Positions 1 to 8,977 of a stretch of DNA of 64,000 nt are shown in pieces; position 1 is the stretch's first letter, and the number at the start of each line of letters is the position of its first letter. Source of the stretch: Alcanivorax borkumensis SK2 (GTDB lineage: Bacteria > Pseudomonadota > Gammaproteobacteria > Pseudomonadales > Alcanivoracaceae); assembly GCF_000009365.1 (NCBI RefSeq), contig NC_008260.1, positions 2,761,001-2,825,000 of the forward strand. Reading direction: 5' to 3'. The position numbers were made by a program, and so were the translations under genes. The notes under the pieces are model-generated. The model was given only the letters and a program-made list of their open reading frames with translations. It made no database searches and was not told where the DNA came from.

Positions 1-28
1 TAAAGCGCGGAGAGGTGTGGCGAAAAAA

Positions 29-57
29 GCCCGCGATATACCATCGTGCGTGGAGGG
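29..57 (+). repeat. 29-bp inverted repeat, left arm
   Basis: This arm matches the reverse complement of 707-735 at 27 of 29 positions. The pair encloses only the flavodoxin-like gene. The flanks outside and the sequence just inside the arms do not match each other, so the repeat has sharp edges. It could be the remains of a small mobile unit or a pair of dispersed repeats. Confidence 0.7.
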
Positions 58-187
58 TTCTTCAGAACTCATCGGCCCTATGGTGTGCATTTAAACTTTC
101 AACTGATTCCCTGCCGCCAGACACACCTACAGATACCCCTGTCTTACCTGCTATGCTGCCCCTATCGACCCCGTTGATTTGCGAACC

Positions 188-649
188 ATGAAGAAACTGT
201 TGATCGTTGCCCATGCCCCTTCACCCAATACACTCAAGCTCCGCGACGCTGCCGCGCGAGGGGCCTGCCATGATGATATCGAGAACGTTTCGGTAACGGT
301 AAAGGCTCCGTTGGATGCGGGGCCTGAGGACGTGATGACCTGCGACGCCATCCTGCTGGGCACCACCGAAAACCTAGGCTATATGAGCGGCGCATTAAAA
401 GACTTTTTTGATCGAAGCTATTATCCAGTACTGGAAGAAAAGCAGGGGCTGCCTTGCGCACTCTACATTCGTGCCGGCCACGACGGCACCGGCACACGCC
501 GGGCAGTGGAAACCATTGTCACCGGCCTGCGCTGGAATTGGGTTCAAGACCCTCTAGTGCTAAAAGGCGCATGGCAAGACGCATTCGAGGATCAGCTGGA
601 AGAAATGGGGATGTATCTGGCCGCGGGGCTGGATGCGGGGATTTTTTGA
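188..649 (+). CDS. Flavodoxin-like / NADPH-dependent FMN reductase-like protein
   Basis: The 153-residue product begins MKKLLIVAHAPSPNT, a first beta strand followed by a Ser/Thr-rich phosphate-binding loop as in flavodoxin-fold proteins. Near residues 56-65 it has a GTTENLGYMSG segment, typical of the FMN-binding loop of NAD(P)H-dependent FMN reductase-like families. I infer a small soluble FMN-binding redox protein; the partner is unknown. The ATG at 188 is preferred over an in-frame TTG at 179 because the fold starts directly at the ATG. The gene stands alone between the two arms of a 29-bp inverted repeat. The family is likely; the specific reaction cannot be named. Confidence 0.75.
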   Translation: MKKLLIVAHAPSPNTLKLRDAAARGACHDDIENVSVTVKAPLDAGPEDVMTCDAILLGTTENLGYMSGALKDFFDRSYYPVLEEKQGLPCALYIRAGHDGTGTRRAVETIVTGLRWNWVQDPLVLKGAWQDAFEDQLEEMGMYLAAGLDAGIF

Positions 650-706
650 GTTGAACGTTCAAAGCAAAAACAAAAACGCGCTATAGCACTGATACGCTCT
701 AAAGGC

Positions 707-735
707 CCCTCCACACACGATGGTAAATCGCGGGC
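707..735 (-). repeat. 29-bp inverted repeat, right arm
   Basis: This is the reverse-complement partner of 29-57 (27 of 29 identical). It lies between the flavodoxin-like gene and the 3' end of the crotonase-family gene. Confidence 0.7.
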
Positions 736-781
736 AGGCGCCTGAGCCCTTACCACGCGATTCCGTATTTCAACTTACCCT

Positions 782-1555
782 TTACTTCGAGCCTTTACTC
801 TTGTTCACCATAGCCGCAATAACGCCTTTTGCCTCATCGCCCTGAAGCATTTCGGCAAACAGCGCCAGGTCTTCCTTGATCACCTGATGCAAAGGCTTAT
901 TGATGGATTCTCGCATCAATCGTTTACTGGCTTGCAATGCGCGAGGAGGTTTCTTCGCCAATATCGCCGCCATATTACGCGCGGTGGCATCCAGCTCTTC
1001 ACGCTCGACAACCTTGGCCACCAGGCCTATTTCCAGCGCTTCCTGAGCCAGCATGGGCTCACCCAGCAATAGCATCCGCGCGGCACGCTGATAACCGATC
1101 CACGCAGGTAGCAGCTTGGAGGAACCCGCTTCTGATGCCACCCCCAGATCCACAAAAGGAGTAACCAATTTGGCATCCGCGGACGCCACCACCAAGTCCA
1201 TATGCAACAACATGGTGGTGCCTAGGCCCACCGCATTACCCTGCACCGCCGCAACGACCACCTTGGGGAAATCATGAATGGCCTGAATGAAATGGGCGGC
1301 CCCGCCGGCCTCACCCGGTGTCGCGTTGAGGAAATCCACCAAGTCGTTACCCGCACTGAAGGACTTTCCCTCACCACGGAACAGCACGACATGAATAGCC
1401 TCATTCTGCTCAGCGGCTTTCAACAGCTTAACCAGATCCCGATACATGGCATTTGTCAGCGCATTCAACTTGTCCGGCCGGTTCAGGGTAATTTCCATTA
1501 CCGATTCGGTGTTATTCACCAGAACCAGATCACTTTCCAGTGTCGGCATCGTCAC
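782..1555 (-). CDS. Enoyl-CoA hydratase/isomerase (crotonase) family protein
   Basis: The 257-residue product has a full crotonase fold. An oxyanion-hole segment SAGND is at residues 67-71 and VQGNAVGLGTT at 104-114. The first hydratase glutamate (Glu144 of rat crotonase, normally in GGGCE) is missing: the sequence reads GLGTTML. An acidic residue is present at E142 in ASEAGSS, where delta3,delta2-enoyl-CoA isomerases carry theirs. I therefore lean towards an isomerase acting in unsaturated fatty-acid oxidation, but the substrate is unproven. It is a single gene; the start ATG at 1555 gives a normal family length, and ATG two codons downstream is equally possible. Confidence 0.85.
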   Translation of the reverse strand: MTMPTLESDLVLVNNTESVMEITLNRPDKLNALTNAMYRDLVKLLKAAEQNEAIHVVLFRGEGKSFSAGNDLVDFLNATPGEAGGAAHFIQAIHDFPKVVVAAVQGNAVGLGTTMLLHMDLVVASADAKLVTPFVDLGVASEAGSSKLLPAWIGYQRAARMLLLGEPMLAQEALEIGLVAKVVEREELDATARNMAAILAKKPPRALQASKRLMRESINKPLHQVIKEDLALFAEMLQGDEAKGVIAAMVNKSKGSK

Positions 1556-1807
1556 AACAGCTCTCCCAGTATTTTTCTTTAGTACTTAACCGCAATCCGC
1601 ATTACCGTTAACTATGTATCCGGTAAGGCGGTGCATAGGTCGTAGGCAAGCAAGGCTAGCGGGCGCACCACAACCTGCCAAGGGTGAATAACGACAAAGA
1701 CAATTAAAAAACGTACCTTCGTCGCGATCCCTACATTGAAACGGGTTACTTACAACCCTTTGCGTCGCCTCGTACCCCGAGTGTTCACTATAACAAGCCA
1801 TACACAA

Positions 1808-3043
1808 TTACTGACTGGCCTCAACACTGCCACCGCCCTCAGACAGCAAAGTTTGCGCCTGAGTGCGTAACAGCGACTGATAGCGATGGGCTAGCTGCTC
1901 CACCGGCTGCAAACGGACCCTGTGATCCCCCGCACAGACGACCTGAGCCTTCTCTGGTTGGTAGAGCGCTTTCACATCTAGCTCGGCCAGGGTCAACTGG
2001 CTATCCGGCACATTCAGACGACCGGGCACGCCGGCCACACATAAAGCCCAAGCTTCCTCCTGATCCGGCTCCGCGGTTACCAATGCCTTGAACTCGAGAG
2101 AGATTTTTCCCGCTTGTTTACGCTGCGGCGCCAACAAGCGCACCACACGCAGAAACAATAAGCCCGCACACAAAGCCGAAAACGCCGCTTGAGAAACCGG
2201 GGTTTGATAGAAATACAAACCCGCCTGTTTGCCAATTACCGGCCCTTGATGGCCTCCGTAAAGGGTTGCCACCTGGTCCAACAGTTGCTGGTATTCCGCC
2301 AGCACCTCTTTCAGAGCGTCTTCAGTGTAGCGTTGCTTGATATGGGGAAAATTCACAACACTAAGGCGCAGCTGGGCCTGTATTTTTTCCCCCTCTGGCA
2401 CCGTCCATTTCCCCATTGGCGAGGCCGGGGCACCCATAGGCTGAAACAGAGACGGTGAGTCCATAGATTTCACCGTCTCAGTGGTCCCTGGTTGGACTGG
2501 CAAAGGCCGCAGGCGCTGCTGAATCAGTGCCGCGGCTAACCGAAGCAGCAGCAGACTCAACACCGCCAGCACAAACCCCGCTTCAATCTGTTTGCGCGGC
2601 AATAGCGCATCGTTACCCAGTAAGATCAAGGTACCCGCCAATTCACCGTCCGGTAGGGCCGCCGGCACCGTGACGCGCAGCGAGGAGGTTTTCCTACCGC
2701 TCGCTCCCACGTTATCTCCAGCCGTATTTTCGAAACGGATACCCGCCACCGGTTTCAGCTGTACGGTTTCCCGGCCAATCAAGTTGATGCTAATAGAGTC
2801 GTCGCTGGCCAGCGCCTCTGCCGCACGACGCGCCGTTTGTTCGGCTAGTGCCTCCAGCTGCACTTTACGCTCCTGCTCCAGGCGGGCAGAAAAATGCTCA
2901 AGAAAATAAACGCCGACCACCAGCATCGCTAGCAACATTAGAATCAGCTCACGTAGCAAACTCCGTTGCTCACGGATCCATGGCCGCCATTGTTCCCACA
3001 GGGACATAAATTCGGTTTCCATATCTTGGCGCCAAGGGCTCAC
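1808..3043 (-). CDS. Membrane protein next to serB (YtjB/AhpA-like)
   Basis: The product is up to 411 residues with two strongly hydrophobic segments, near 33-50 and 156-173, separated by a region likely to be periplasmic, and a long C-terminal cytoplasmic part. It diverges from serB, the place taken by ytjB/smp in enterobacteria and by an AhpA/YtjB-family gene in Pseudomonas. The family assignment rests mainly on this position and topology, since no catalytic motif is visible. The first codon given is GTG at 3043; ATG codons 7 and 12 codons further in are alternatives, both before the first membrane segment. Function is unknown. Confidence 0.7.
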   Translation of the reverse strand: MSPWRQDMETEFMSLWEQWRPWIREQRSLLRELILMLLAMLVVGVYFLEHFSARLEQERKVQLEALAEQTARRAAEALASDDSISINLIGRETVQLKPVAGIRFENTAGDNVGASGRKTSSLRVTVPAALPDGELAGTLILLGNDALLPRKQIEAGFVLAVLSLLLLRLAAALIQQRLRPLPVQPGTTETVKSMDSPSLFQPMGAPASPMGKWTVPEGEKIQAQLRLSVVNFPHIKQRYTEDALKEVLAEYQQLLDQVATLYGGHQGPVIGKQAGLYFYQTPVSQAAFSALCAGLLFLRVVRLLAPQRKQAGKISLEFKALVTAEPDQEEAWALCVAGVPGRLNVPDSQLTLAELDVKALYQPEKAQVVCAGDHRVRLQPVEQLAHRYQSLLRTQAQTLLSEGGGSVEASQ

Positions 3044-3334
3044 TCACTGCGCGCTCCGGGTGACCTGCAGTGACACCGGTTGCCCCGTGCCGTCTTGGGC
3101 TCACTGTCATCATTATGATTGCGGCAGCAGTATACCGTGCTCAGCAGAACAGGACTTGTCCCATTAACGTACTCGTATGACGCTGGGGCCGCTTTCAAGC
3201 ACAAGAACCTCCCTCTCAAGCCGCTATTTCTGCTACTCTTACATCGCCGTTTCGGCTCGAATACGACGCCGACTATCTAGCTAACATTTTTCACCTTCTG
3301 GCACTTTTTATTTTCTGGCACTGGGAGCCCACGC

Positions 3335-4570
3335 GTGCGCGAGATCATTCTGATCCAGGTATCTGGTAATGACCGGCCGGGTTTGACCGCCGCCTTCACC
3401 GGCATTCTTGCCCGTTATCGGCTCAACATTCTGGATATCGGCCAGGCCGTCATCCACGACACCTTGTCGCTGGGGATTTTGGTGGAAACGCCTCAGGATG
3501 CTGACTCTTCATCAGTCCTCAAGGATCTGCTTTTCGAGGCGCACAAGCTGAATATCAATGTGCGCTTCCGGCCCATCGACGAGGACCGCTACGAAGAGTG
3601 GGTCGCAGGCCAAGGCAAGGACCGCCATATCATCACCCTGCTAGCGCGCAAGATCACCGCCGAGCAACTAGCCGATGTCACCACTACCGTGGCCGACAAT
3701 GGACTCAACATTGATAGTATAGCTAGGCTATCTGGACGTGTTCACCTAGAAGGGGAAGCCCTTAACGAGGACAACCGCGCCTGCATTGAAATTTCCGTGC
3801 GCGGCGAACCCCAGAACGGTGAGGCTATGCGTGCAGCCTTCCTGAGCATTGCCAACGAACGCAACTTGGATATCGCTTTCCAGCGCGACAGTGCCTACCG
3901 GCGCAACCGGCGCTTGGTGGTATTCGATATGGATTCCACCCTGATTCGCTCCGAAGTGATCGACGAACTGGCGACAGAAGCCGGCGTCGGCAAACAAGTG
4001 GCCGAGATTACCGAGCAGGCCATGCGCGGCGAGCTAGACTTTAATGAGAGCTTTAAAGCTCGCGTCGCCCTGCTTAAAGGCTTGGACGAAGGCGCCTTGG
4101 AACGAGTGCGTGAACGCATCCAGCTCACCGAAGGTGCTGAACGGTTAATCTCTACACTACGCGCCCTAGGCTACCGAACCGCCATCCTTTCCGGCGGTTT
4201 CACTTGGTTTGGGCAATGGCTACAAGAACTATTGGGGATTGATTATATCCACGCCAACGAGCTGGAAATCGAAAACGGCCAGGTCACGGGTCGGGTGGTA
4301 GGGCAGATCGTCAACGGCCAGCGCAAGGCGGAACTGTTAAGAGGTATCGCGGCTCAAGAAGGTATTAGCCTGGAACAGGTTATCGCCGTAGGTGATGGTG
4401 CCAACGACCTACCCATGCTTGGTGAAGCAGGCCTGGGTATTGCTTTTCGCGCCAAGCCCTTGGTCAAACAGAATGCGGAACAGGCCATTTCCACCCTAGG
4501 TCTGGACGGCATTCTTTATTTAATCGGGGTACGCGACAAGGACCAAGCGGAACTATTGAAGGGTAACTGA
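3335..4570 (+). CDS. serB: Phosphoserine phosphatase SerB
   Basis: SerB removes phosphate from L-phosphoserine, the last step of serine synthesis. The 411-residue product has two ACT-like regulatory segments (about 1-85 and 97-180) and a C-terminal HAD phosphatase domain. HAD motif I is FDMDST with D198 as nucleophile and D200 as acid/base, motif II is SGG at 286-288, and motif IV is GDGAND at 353-358. The double-ACT architecture is the long form found in Pseudomonas. The start is GTG at 3335, preceded by GGGAG. A strong hairpin terminator follows at 4622. fimX converges on it from the other strand. Confidence 0.97.
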   Translation: MREIILIQVSGNDRPGLTAAFTGILARYRLNILDIGQAVIHDTLSLGILVETPQDADSSSVLKDLLFEAHKLNINVRFRPIDEDRYEEWVAGQGKDRHIITLLARKITAEQLADVTTTVADNGLNIDSIARLSGRVHLEGEALNEDNRACIEISVRGEPQNGEAMRAAFLSIANERNLDIAFQRDSAYRRNRRLVVFDMDSTLIRSEVIDELATEAGVGKQVAEITEQAMRGELDFNESFKARVALLKGLDEGALERVRERIQLTEGAERLISTLRALGYRTAILSGGFTWFGQWLQELLGIDYIHANELEIENGQVTGRVVGQIVNGQRKAELLRGIAAQEGISLEQVIAVGDGANDLPMLGEAGLGIAFRAKPLVKQNAEQAISTLGLDGILYLIGVRDKDQAELLKGN

Positions 4571-4621
4571 GAATAGCTGAAACTCGATCGCGCTCGCCAG
4601 CTTAGGCCTGTGACTATAAGT

Positions 4622-4660
4622 GTAAGAGGCCGCGCCCATGTTTTGGGCGCGGCCTCTTAC
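4622..4660. terminator. Bidirectional terminator between serB and fimX
   Basis: A perfect 17-bp inverted repeat (4622-4638 and 4644-4660) with a 5-base loop and GC-rich core lies between the two convergent genes. The outer arms are A/T-rich, so it can end transcription from both sides. Confidence 0.85.
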
Positions 4661-4709
4661 GTTGCACAATCGTCTTAGCGTTTTTCACACGTTATCCGCT
4701 ATCAATACA

Positions 4710-6797
4710 TTACGCCGACTCAGGAATCTCAAGTACATCCATGGGGGGCTGCAGGTAATACCCCTGCAAATAATCCACACCGCCCAAGGTCCACAACGCC
4801 TGCATCTGCGCCGCAGACTCAACAAACCCAACCACGGTTTTACGGTTGCCCTCTCTCACCTTTTGAATGATGGCAGTAAGACGCTCACGACCTTCCGCCT
4901 TGGACAGCTCCTGGGTAAAGGACCCTTCAAACTTCACCATGGTGACAGGAATATGCTGGAACAGCTTGAACGGATCTAACCCGCCACCAAAACGGCTAAT
5001 AGAAATACCACACCCCAACGCTTTGACCTTCTCGGCAAAGGCGCCCGCCTGTTTCAGGTAAGTGGCCGCATCTGCTTCGCTAAACTGGAAAGTCACCCGA
5101 GACCCGTCCATCTTGGCCGCGCGCATGGCCTTGGCTAGCCAATCGACTAGGGTCGCGTCAGCCAGAGAGGCACCGTTAAGGTTCAACACCAGATTTACCG
5201 GTTCGCTGAAAACCGACGCTGCCCGCATGGCGTTAAGCACCACCCAGCGGTCGATTTTACCCACCAAACCCTGCTCGGCAGCCACCGGCATAAACTCTGT
5301 CGCCTCCATGTCATCACCCTGTTTCTGGGGCAAATTAACGAACACTTCAAAGGTATGGTCGGATTGGTCTTCCAGGCACACCAGTGGCTGATAACGCAAG
5401 CTAAATTTGGCCTGTTCCAGCGCTTGGCGCACCTGCATGGTTACCGCTTCGGAAGAACCCGCTGCCACGTCATCCATGGGATCGTGAACCTTAACACTGC
5501 TGCCTTTGCCCCCGTTTTCACGCTGGGCTTGATTACAGCATTTCAGCGCGGTGGTGAGAATCCCCTGACTGCTACGAGCATCTTCACGCACAAAGGACAC
5601 TCCCACACTGGCAGTAACATGAACGGTCTTAGCGGCAACTTCTGGCATCAGGCTTTCGATACCCGCACGCAGGTTTTCCGCCATCTCTGCCGCTTCCTCC
5701 GTATCGTCAACCGGCTGCAAAATCGCAAAATCCTCACCATCCACTTTGGCCAACCGTGCCTCACCCACCTCCGCACGTAGCCATTCGGCCACGCTTTTCA
5801 AGATGCCATCCGCGCCATCAATACCCAACTCAGACTGATGATGCTCAAAGTCATCCAGACGCAAATACAACACGGTAGCCAGCCGTCCTTCGTTAGCGGC
5901 CAGTGCCACACTTTCATCTAGGCGATCCATAAACCAGCTGCGACTGAACAACCCGGTCACTTGGTCTTTCTGGCTCATTTCCTGGAGCCGTTCTTCCATT
6001 TCGCTTTCATTCACACCCGTGGTGCGAATCACGATTTGGGTGCAAGCCTCACCGTCATAGGTGCTGGCTGAAAAAGTGAAGGTGGCGTCAAATTCGCCTC
6101 CCTCAGTGTTCACTCCCTTACACTCCAGCTCCTGGGTCTGGCTCTCATCTTGCGCGCGGCTGCGCAGCAGCTGCTTAAGTTTGGCATGGTCCGAGGCCGA
6201 GACCATATCCATAATCGGCACGCCGGCCAAATCATCGGCACTCTCATAACCAAACATTTCAACGTAATTATCATTCGCGTGAATATGCATGCCATCCAGC
6301 ACATAGGCGATGGCATCACGGCTCTGGTCCATCAGCAGCGACAGACGCTTCTCGGCATCGTGAAGTGCAATTTCAGAATGTTGCAGCTCTTTACGCAGAC
6401 GAAGATTCTCAATGACTCTGTCCACCATCAGAGATAACAATTCACGATCATCATTTGGCACGACACCACGGGCACCCAACGACATGCCCACTTTAATGGT
6501 ATCGGCACTGAAATTATCTTCGAGAAGGATCACGGGAATCGCTTTACCCAAGCGATTGAGGTGACTCATGGCATTTTCAAAACTGCTATCGCCGAACGTG
6601 GGGCGACACAGTATTAGTTCCCAGGCACCGCCTTTCAAGGCCCGCAACAGATCATCCTCACCCAACGCCAATTGCGCCCGGGTTGCGCGGCCAGCGTTGC
6701 GCAGGCTATTCATCAACTGTTCAGCTTCATCCTGTGACTCATGGGCGATCAGAAGACGTAAATTATCCAGGGCATAGCTCATGGGGCGATGACTCAT
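4710..6797 (-). CDS. fimX: FimX-like c-di-GMP effector (REC-PAS-degenerate GGDEF-degenerate EAL)
   Basis: FimX binds c-di-GMP and controls type IV pilus assembly and twitching. The 695 residues are close to the 691 of P. aeruginosa FimX and show the same order: a receiver-like domain (about 11-125), PAS (150-265), GGDEF (278-437) and EAL (450-690). The GGDEF signature is DGEDF at 353-357 and the EAL signature is EVF at 484-486. The DDFGTG loop of active phosphodiesterases reads SRFGGG at 601-606. Both enzyme sites are thus degenerate, as in FimX, which binds but hardly turns over c-di-GMP. The neighbours (serB, a PilZ-like gene) match the Pseudomonas fimX locus. The start is ATG 6797; the Met five codons in is possible. 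Confidence 0.93.
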   Translation of the reverse strand: MSHRPMSYALDNLRLLIAHESQDEAEQLMNSLRNAGRATRAQLALGEDDLLRALKGGAWELILCRPTFGDSSFENAMSHLNRLGKAIPVILLEDNFSADTIKVGMSLGARGVVPNDDRELLSLMVDRVIENLRLRKELQHSEIALHDAEKRLSLLMDQSRDAIAYVLDGMHIHANDNYVEMFGYESADDLAGVPIMDMVSASDHAKLKQLLRSRAQDESQTQELECKGVNTEGGEFDATFTFSASTYDGEACTQIVIRTTGVNESEMEERLQEMSQKDQVTGLFSRSWFMDRLDESVALAANEGRLATVLYLRLDDFEHHQSELGIDGADGILKSVAEWLRAEVGEARLAKVDGEDFAILQPVDDTEEAAEMAENLRAGIESLMPEVAAKTVHVTASVGVSFVREDARSSQGILTTALKCCNQAQRENGGKGSSVKVHDPMDDVAAGSSEAVTMQVRQALEQAKFSLRYQPLVCLEDQSDHTFEVFVNLPQKQGDDMEATEFMPVAAEQGLVGKIDRWVVLNAMRAASVFSEPVNLVLNLNGASLADATLVDWLAKAMRAAKMDGSRVTFQFSEADAATYLKQAGAFAEKVKALGCGISISRFGGGLDPFKLFQHIPVTMVKFEGSFTQELSKAEGRERLTAIIQKVREGNRKTVVGFVESAAQMQALWTLGGVDYLQGYYLQPPMDVLEIPESA

Positions 6798-7053
6798 ACA
6801 GTTTTCTTACGGCCCACCATTGTGCCTGACTACCCTGCCTTGGCAACCATCAAAGAGAGTGCAGAAAAAACGCCGCACTGCAGCCGTTATCCGACTCGCA
6901 GACCGCTAATGAAACATTACGACTCAACCGTGGGGGCATAGGCATTTCGCGACATCCTGACAACAATATCGTTGTTGTTACCCTAATAGCGGATATGGAC
7001 AACAATCCGTGAAGCCGAATTATCAATAAGATTGCCTGATTCCACACCTGCGC

Positions 7054-8811
7054 CTACAAACTGGACCAGATGAAGTCTAGAGCATCATCCTCTTCCGAGG
7101 GATTAATCGGCGCCGGCGTAGCCAGATCCTTAAACGGATACTGGTTGAACCCGGATACGCTCTGGATACTGCGCAGCAATTGCACCCTACGCAGCTCTTC
7201 TCCCTCCAGCAGCTCGACTTTCATGCCCTCATTAAAGCCCACCGTAGGCAACAACAAGGTTGCTGGCTGCCCAGTAGCAGCCAGTTCAGACAGAATCACA
7301 CCGCGCATATAGTCACTGTCGACCCCTAACTTGCGCAGCGCACGCGCGGCCACAGGGCGCCCACCTGGGGCCAACAACTCCACGCCGAAGCGCGCACCAT
7401 AGTTCGGCAACTGCGTCACCCAGCGGACCACCGCCACAGACCAATCACTGTCTGGGCAGTCACGCAGGGCCAGCAATTCTCCTGTGCGCATCAGGCTCGG
7501 TGTATTGCCCTGCCAAGACAGGCAATAGCCGCCCGGGCTCACATTGACTTTCTGGCAGTGATAGCTCACAGGCAAGGGCGTTTCTTTACGCTGCCCACCC
7601 GTCTTCACGTTCATCTCAATAGCTTCATCAGCATAATGGGACTGATAGGCCGTGGCCCAAGGGTCCGCATTTTGCTGTTTCTGTTTAGTGCTCTTCTTGA
7701 TGTTGGCCAGGAAGGGGTTGCTCTCGTCTTCAGACCGCAACATCGACAGACTGCCCCGCGCCACAATCGTTTCGAAAGCGACTTTGTTAGACAGAAAGTA
7801 ATGCACCCCCACCAAACCAAAACACAACTCCACTTCACCGCTTTCCGGCATCCGCTTAAACGCCCGCTCGGTCAAGGCTCCCCACACCTGCTGCAGGTGG
7901 TTAAGCAGCCTTTCATCCAGGCTTTTGGGAACGATCAGCGTGCTCTCATCAGAGGCGGCCAACCAACCAGCAATGGCTTCTACCAAGCGAGAGGAATCAA
8001 TATAACGCCAGCTCTGTGATGCCTGGGACGCATGGGTACGATAAATGGGGGGGCGATCCGCCTGCAGATCAAAAACGAACAGGTCATCCTCATCACTGGC
8101 AGTGCTGATTTCAATCAGCGGTGCCCAAGCGAATGCAGCCTTGTAGATCCCCGCCAGTTCCTGCTGGCGCAACTGGTTAGGTTTTGCCGTAGCCAGTAAT
8201 AGGCAACGGGCATAAGCAGATTCAATACTGCTTTCGACTTCGCCATCCAACACTGCAATACCACTGATGCCCTGCTGTTGAGCCAACAGAAACAGTTGAT
8301 GGAGCTCCAGCCACAAATTGCTAGGGCTGGGCAAATAGAGTTGGTAGCAACGCAACAATGTATCGCCTAGGGCCGTTACCGCCCGATGAATAGCAATTGC
8401 CACCGCTCGCCTTACGGCTTTGTCCTTGATCTTACGAATGCCTCGCACCGCCACCAGCTTATAACCATTCGCTAGGTGCCCTTGCAGGGCCTGGGCAAGG
8501 CTGGCCACACGACGAGCCTTCTCGGGCAATACCAGTGACTGGTTCAGGTAATGTTTTTGTAGCGACTCGCTGACTTGAAGAATCGATGGGCGCACAACTT
8601 CCAGTAACTGAAAGCGGAGTTTGGAATCAATCTGGAGCCGGTTAAGTTCCTGAATAAACTTATACAACTGGCGAGCAGTTTCTCCCATATTCATGATTGG
8701 GAGAGACTCAACCCACTGTTCCAGCTTTTTCGGCTGAGCAGCGCCAAGTGTCAGGTGCGGCAGATCCTGCTCAGGCAGTTTCAATCGCACCGTCGGGTCT
8801 GGTTGCTCCAT
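7054..8811 (-). CDS. PilZ-like c-di-GMP-binding protein, partner gene of fimX
   Basis: The 585-residue product has a long, mostly helical N-terminal part of no recognised function and a C-terminal beta-rich segment (about 415-500 of the longest reading) with an NVSPGG motif matching the D/N-x-S-x-x-G signature of PilZ domains. A complete RxxxR element is less clear. In Pseudomonas a similar large protein sits next to fimX, so I infer a conserved partner in c-di-GMP signalling. ATG at 8811 is chosen because AAGGA lies 8-9 bases upstream; a GTG at 8835 would add eight residues. It lies upstream of fimX on the same strand with a 256-bp gap, so co-transcription is possible but not certain. Confidence 0.75.
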   Translation of the reverse strand: MEQPDPTVRLKLPEQDLPHLTLGAAQPKKLEQWVESLPIMNMGETARQLYKFIQELNRLQIDSKLRFQLLEVVRPSILQVSESLQKHYLNQSLVLPEKARRVASLAQALQGHLANGYKLVAVRGIRKIKDKAVRRAVAIAIHRAVTALGDTLLRCYQLYLPSPSNLWLELHQLFLLAQQQGISGIAVLDGEVESSIESAYARCLLLATAKPNQLRQQELAGIYKAAFAWAPLIEISTASDEDDLFVFDLQADRPPIYRTHASQASQSWRYIDSSRLVEAIAGWLAASDESTLIVPKSLDERLLNHLQQVWGALTERAFKRMPESGEVELCFGLVGVHYFLSNKVAFETIVARGSLSMLRSEDESNPFLANIKKSTKQKQQNADPWATAYQSHYADEAIEMNVKTGGQRKETPLPVSYHCQKVNVSPGGYCLSWQGNTPSLMRTGELLALRDCPDSDWSVAVVRWVTQLPNYGARFGVELLAPGGRPVAARALRKLGVDSDYMRGVILSELAATGQPATLLLPTVGFNEGMKVELLEGEELRRVQLLRSIQSVSGFNQYPFKDLATPAPINPSEEDDALDFIWSSL

Positions 8812-8977
8812 GAAGGCAATCCTTATCTTGGCCACACCTCGGCCACTGTCATTATTTGATATTAATTATTTTTACTTATGTGCCCTATGTCACATTACCC
8901 TACGATACTGTTGCAATTCTGTAAACGCCATGGAGACCTAGACGTACGGTGTTCATTGGCCGGCAGGCAGCAGGCTA

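Noticed and set aside
651-662. 12-bp palindrome TTGAACGTTCAA
   Set aside because: It is short and lacks a T tract; a loosely similar sequence near 22190 is not close enough to call an operator or terminator.
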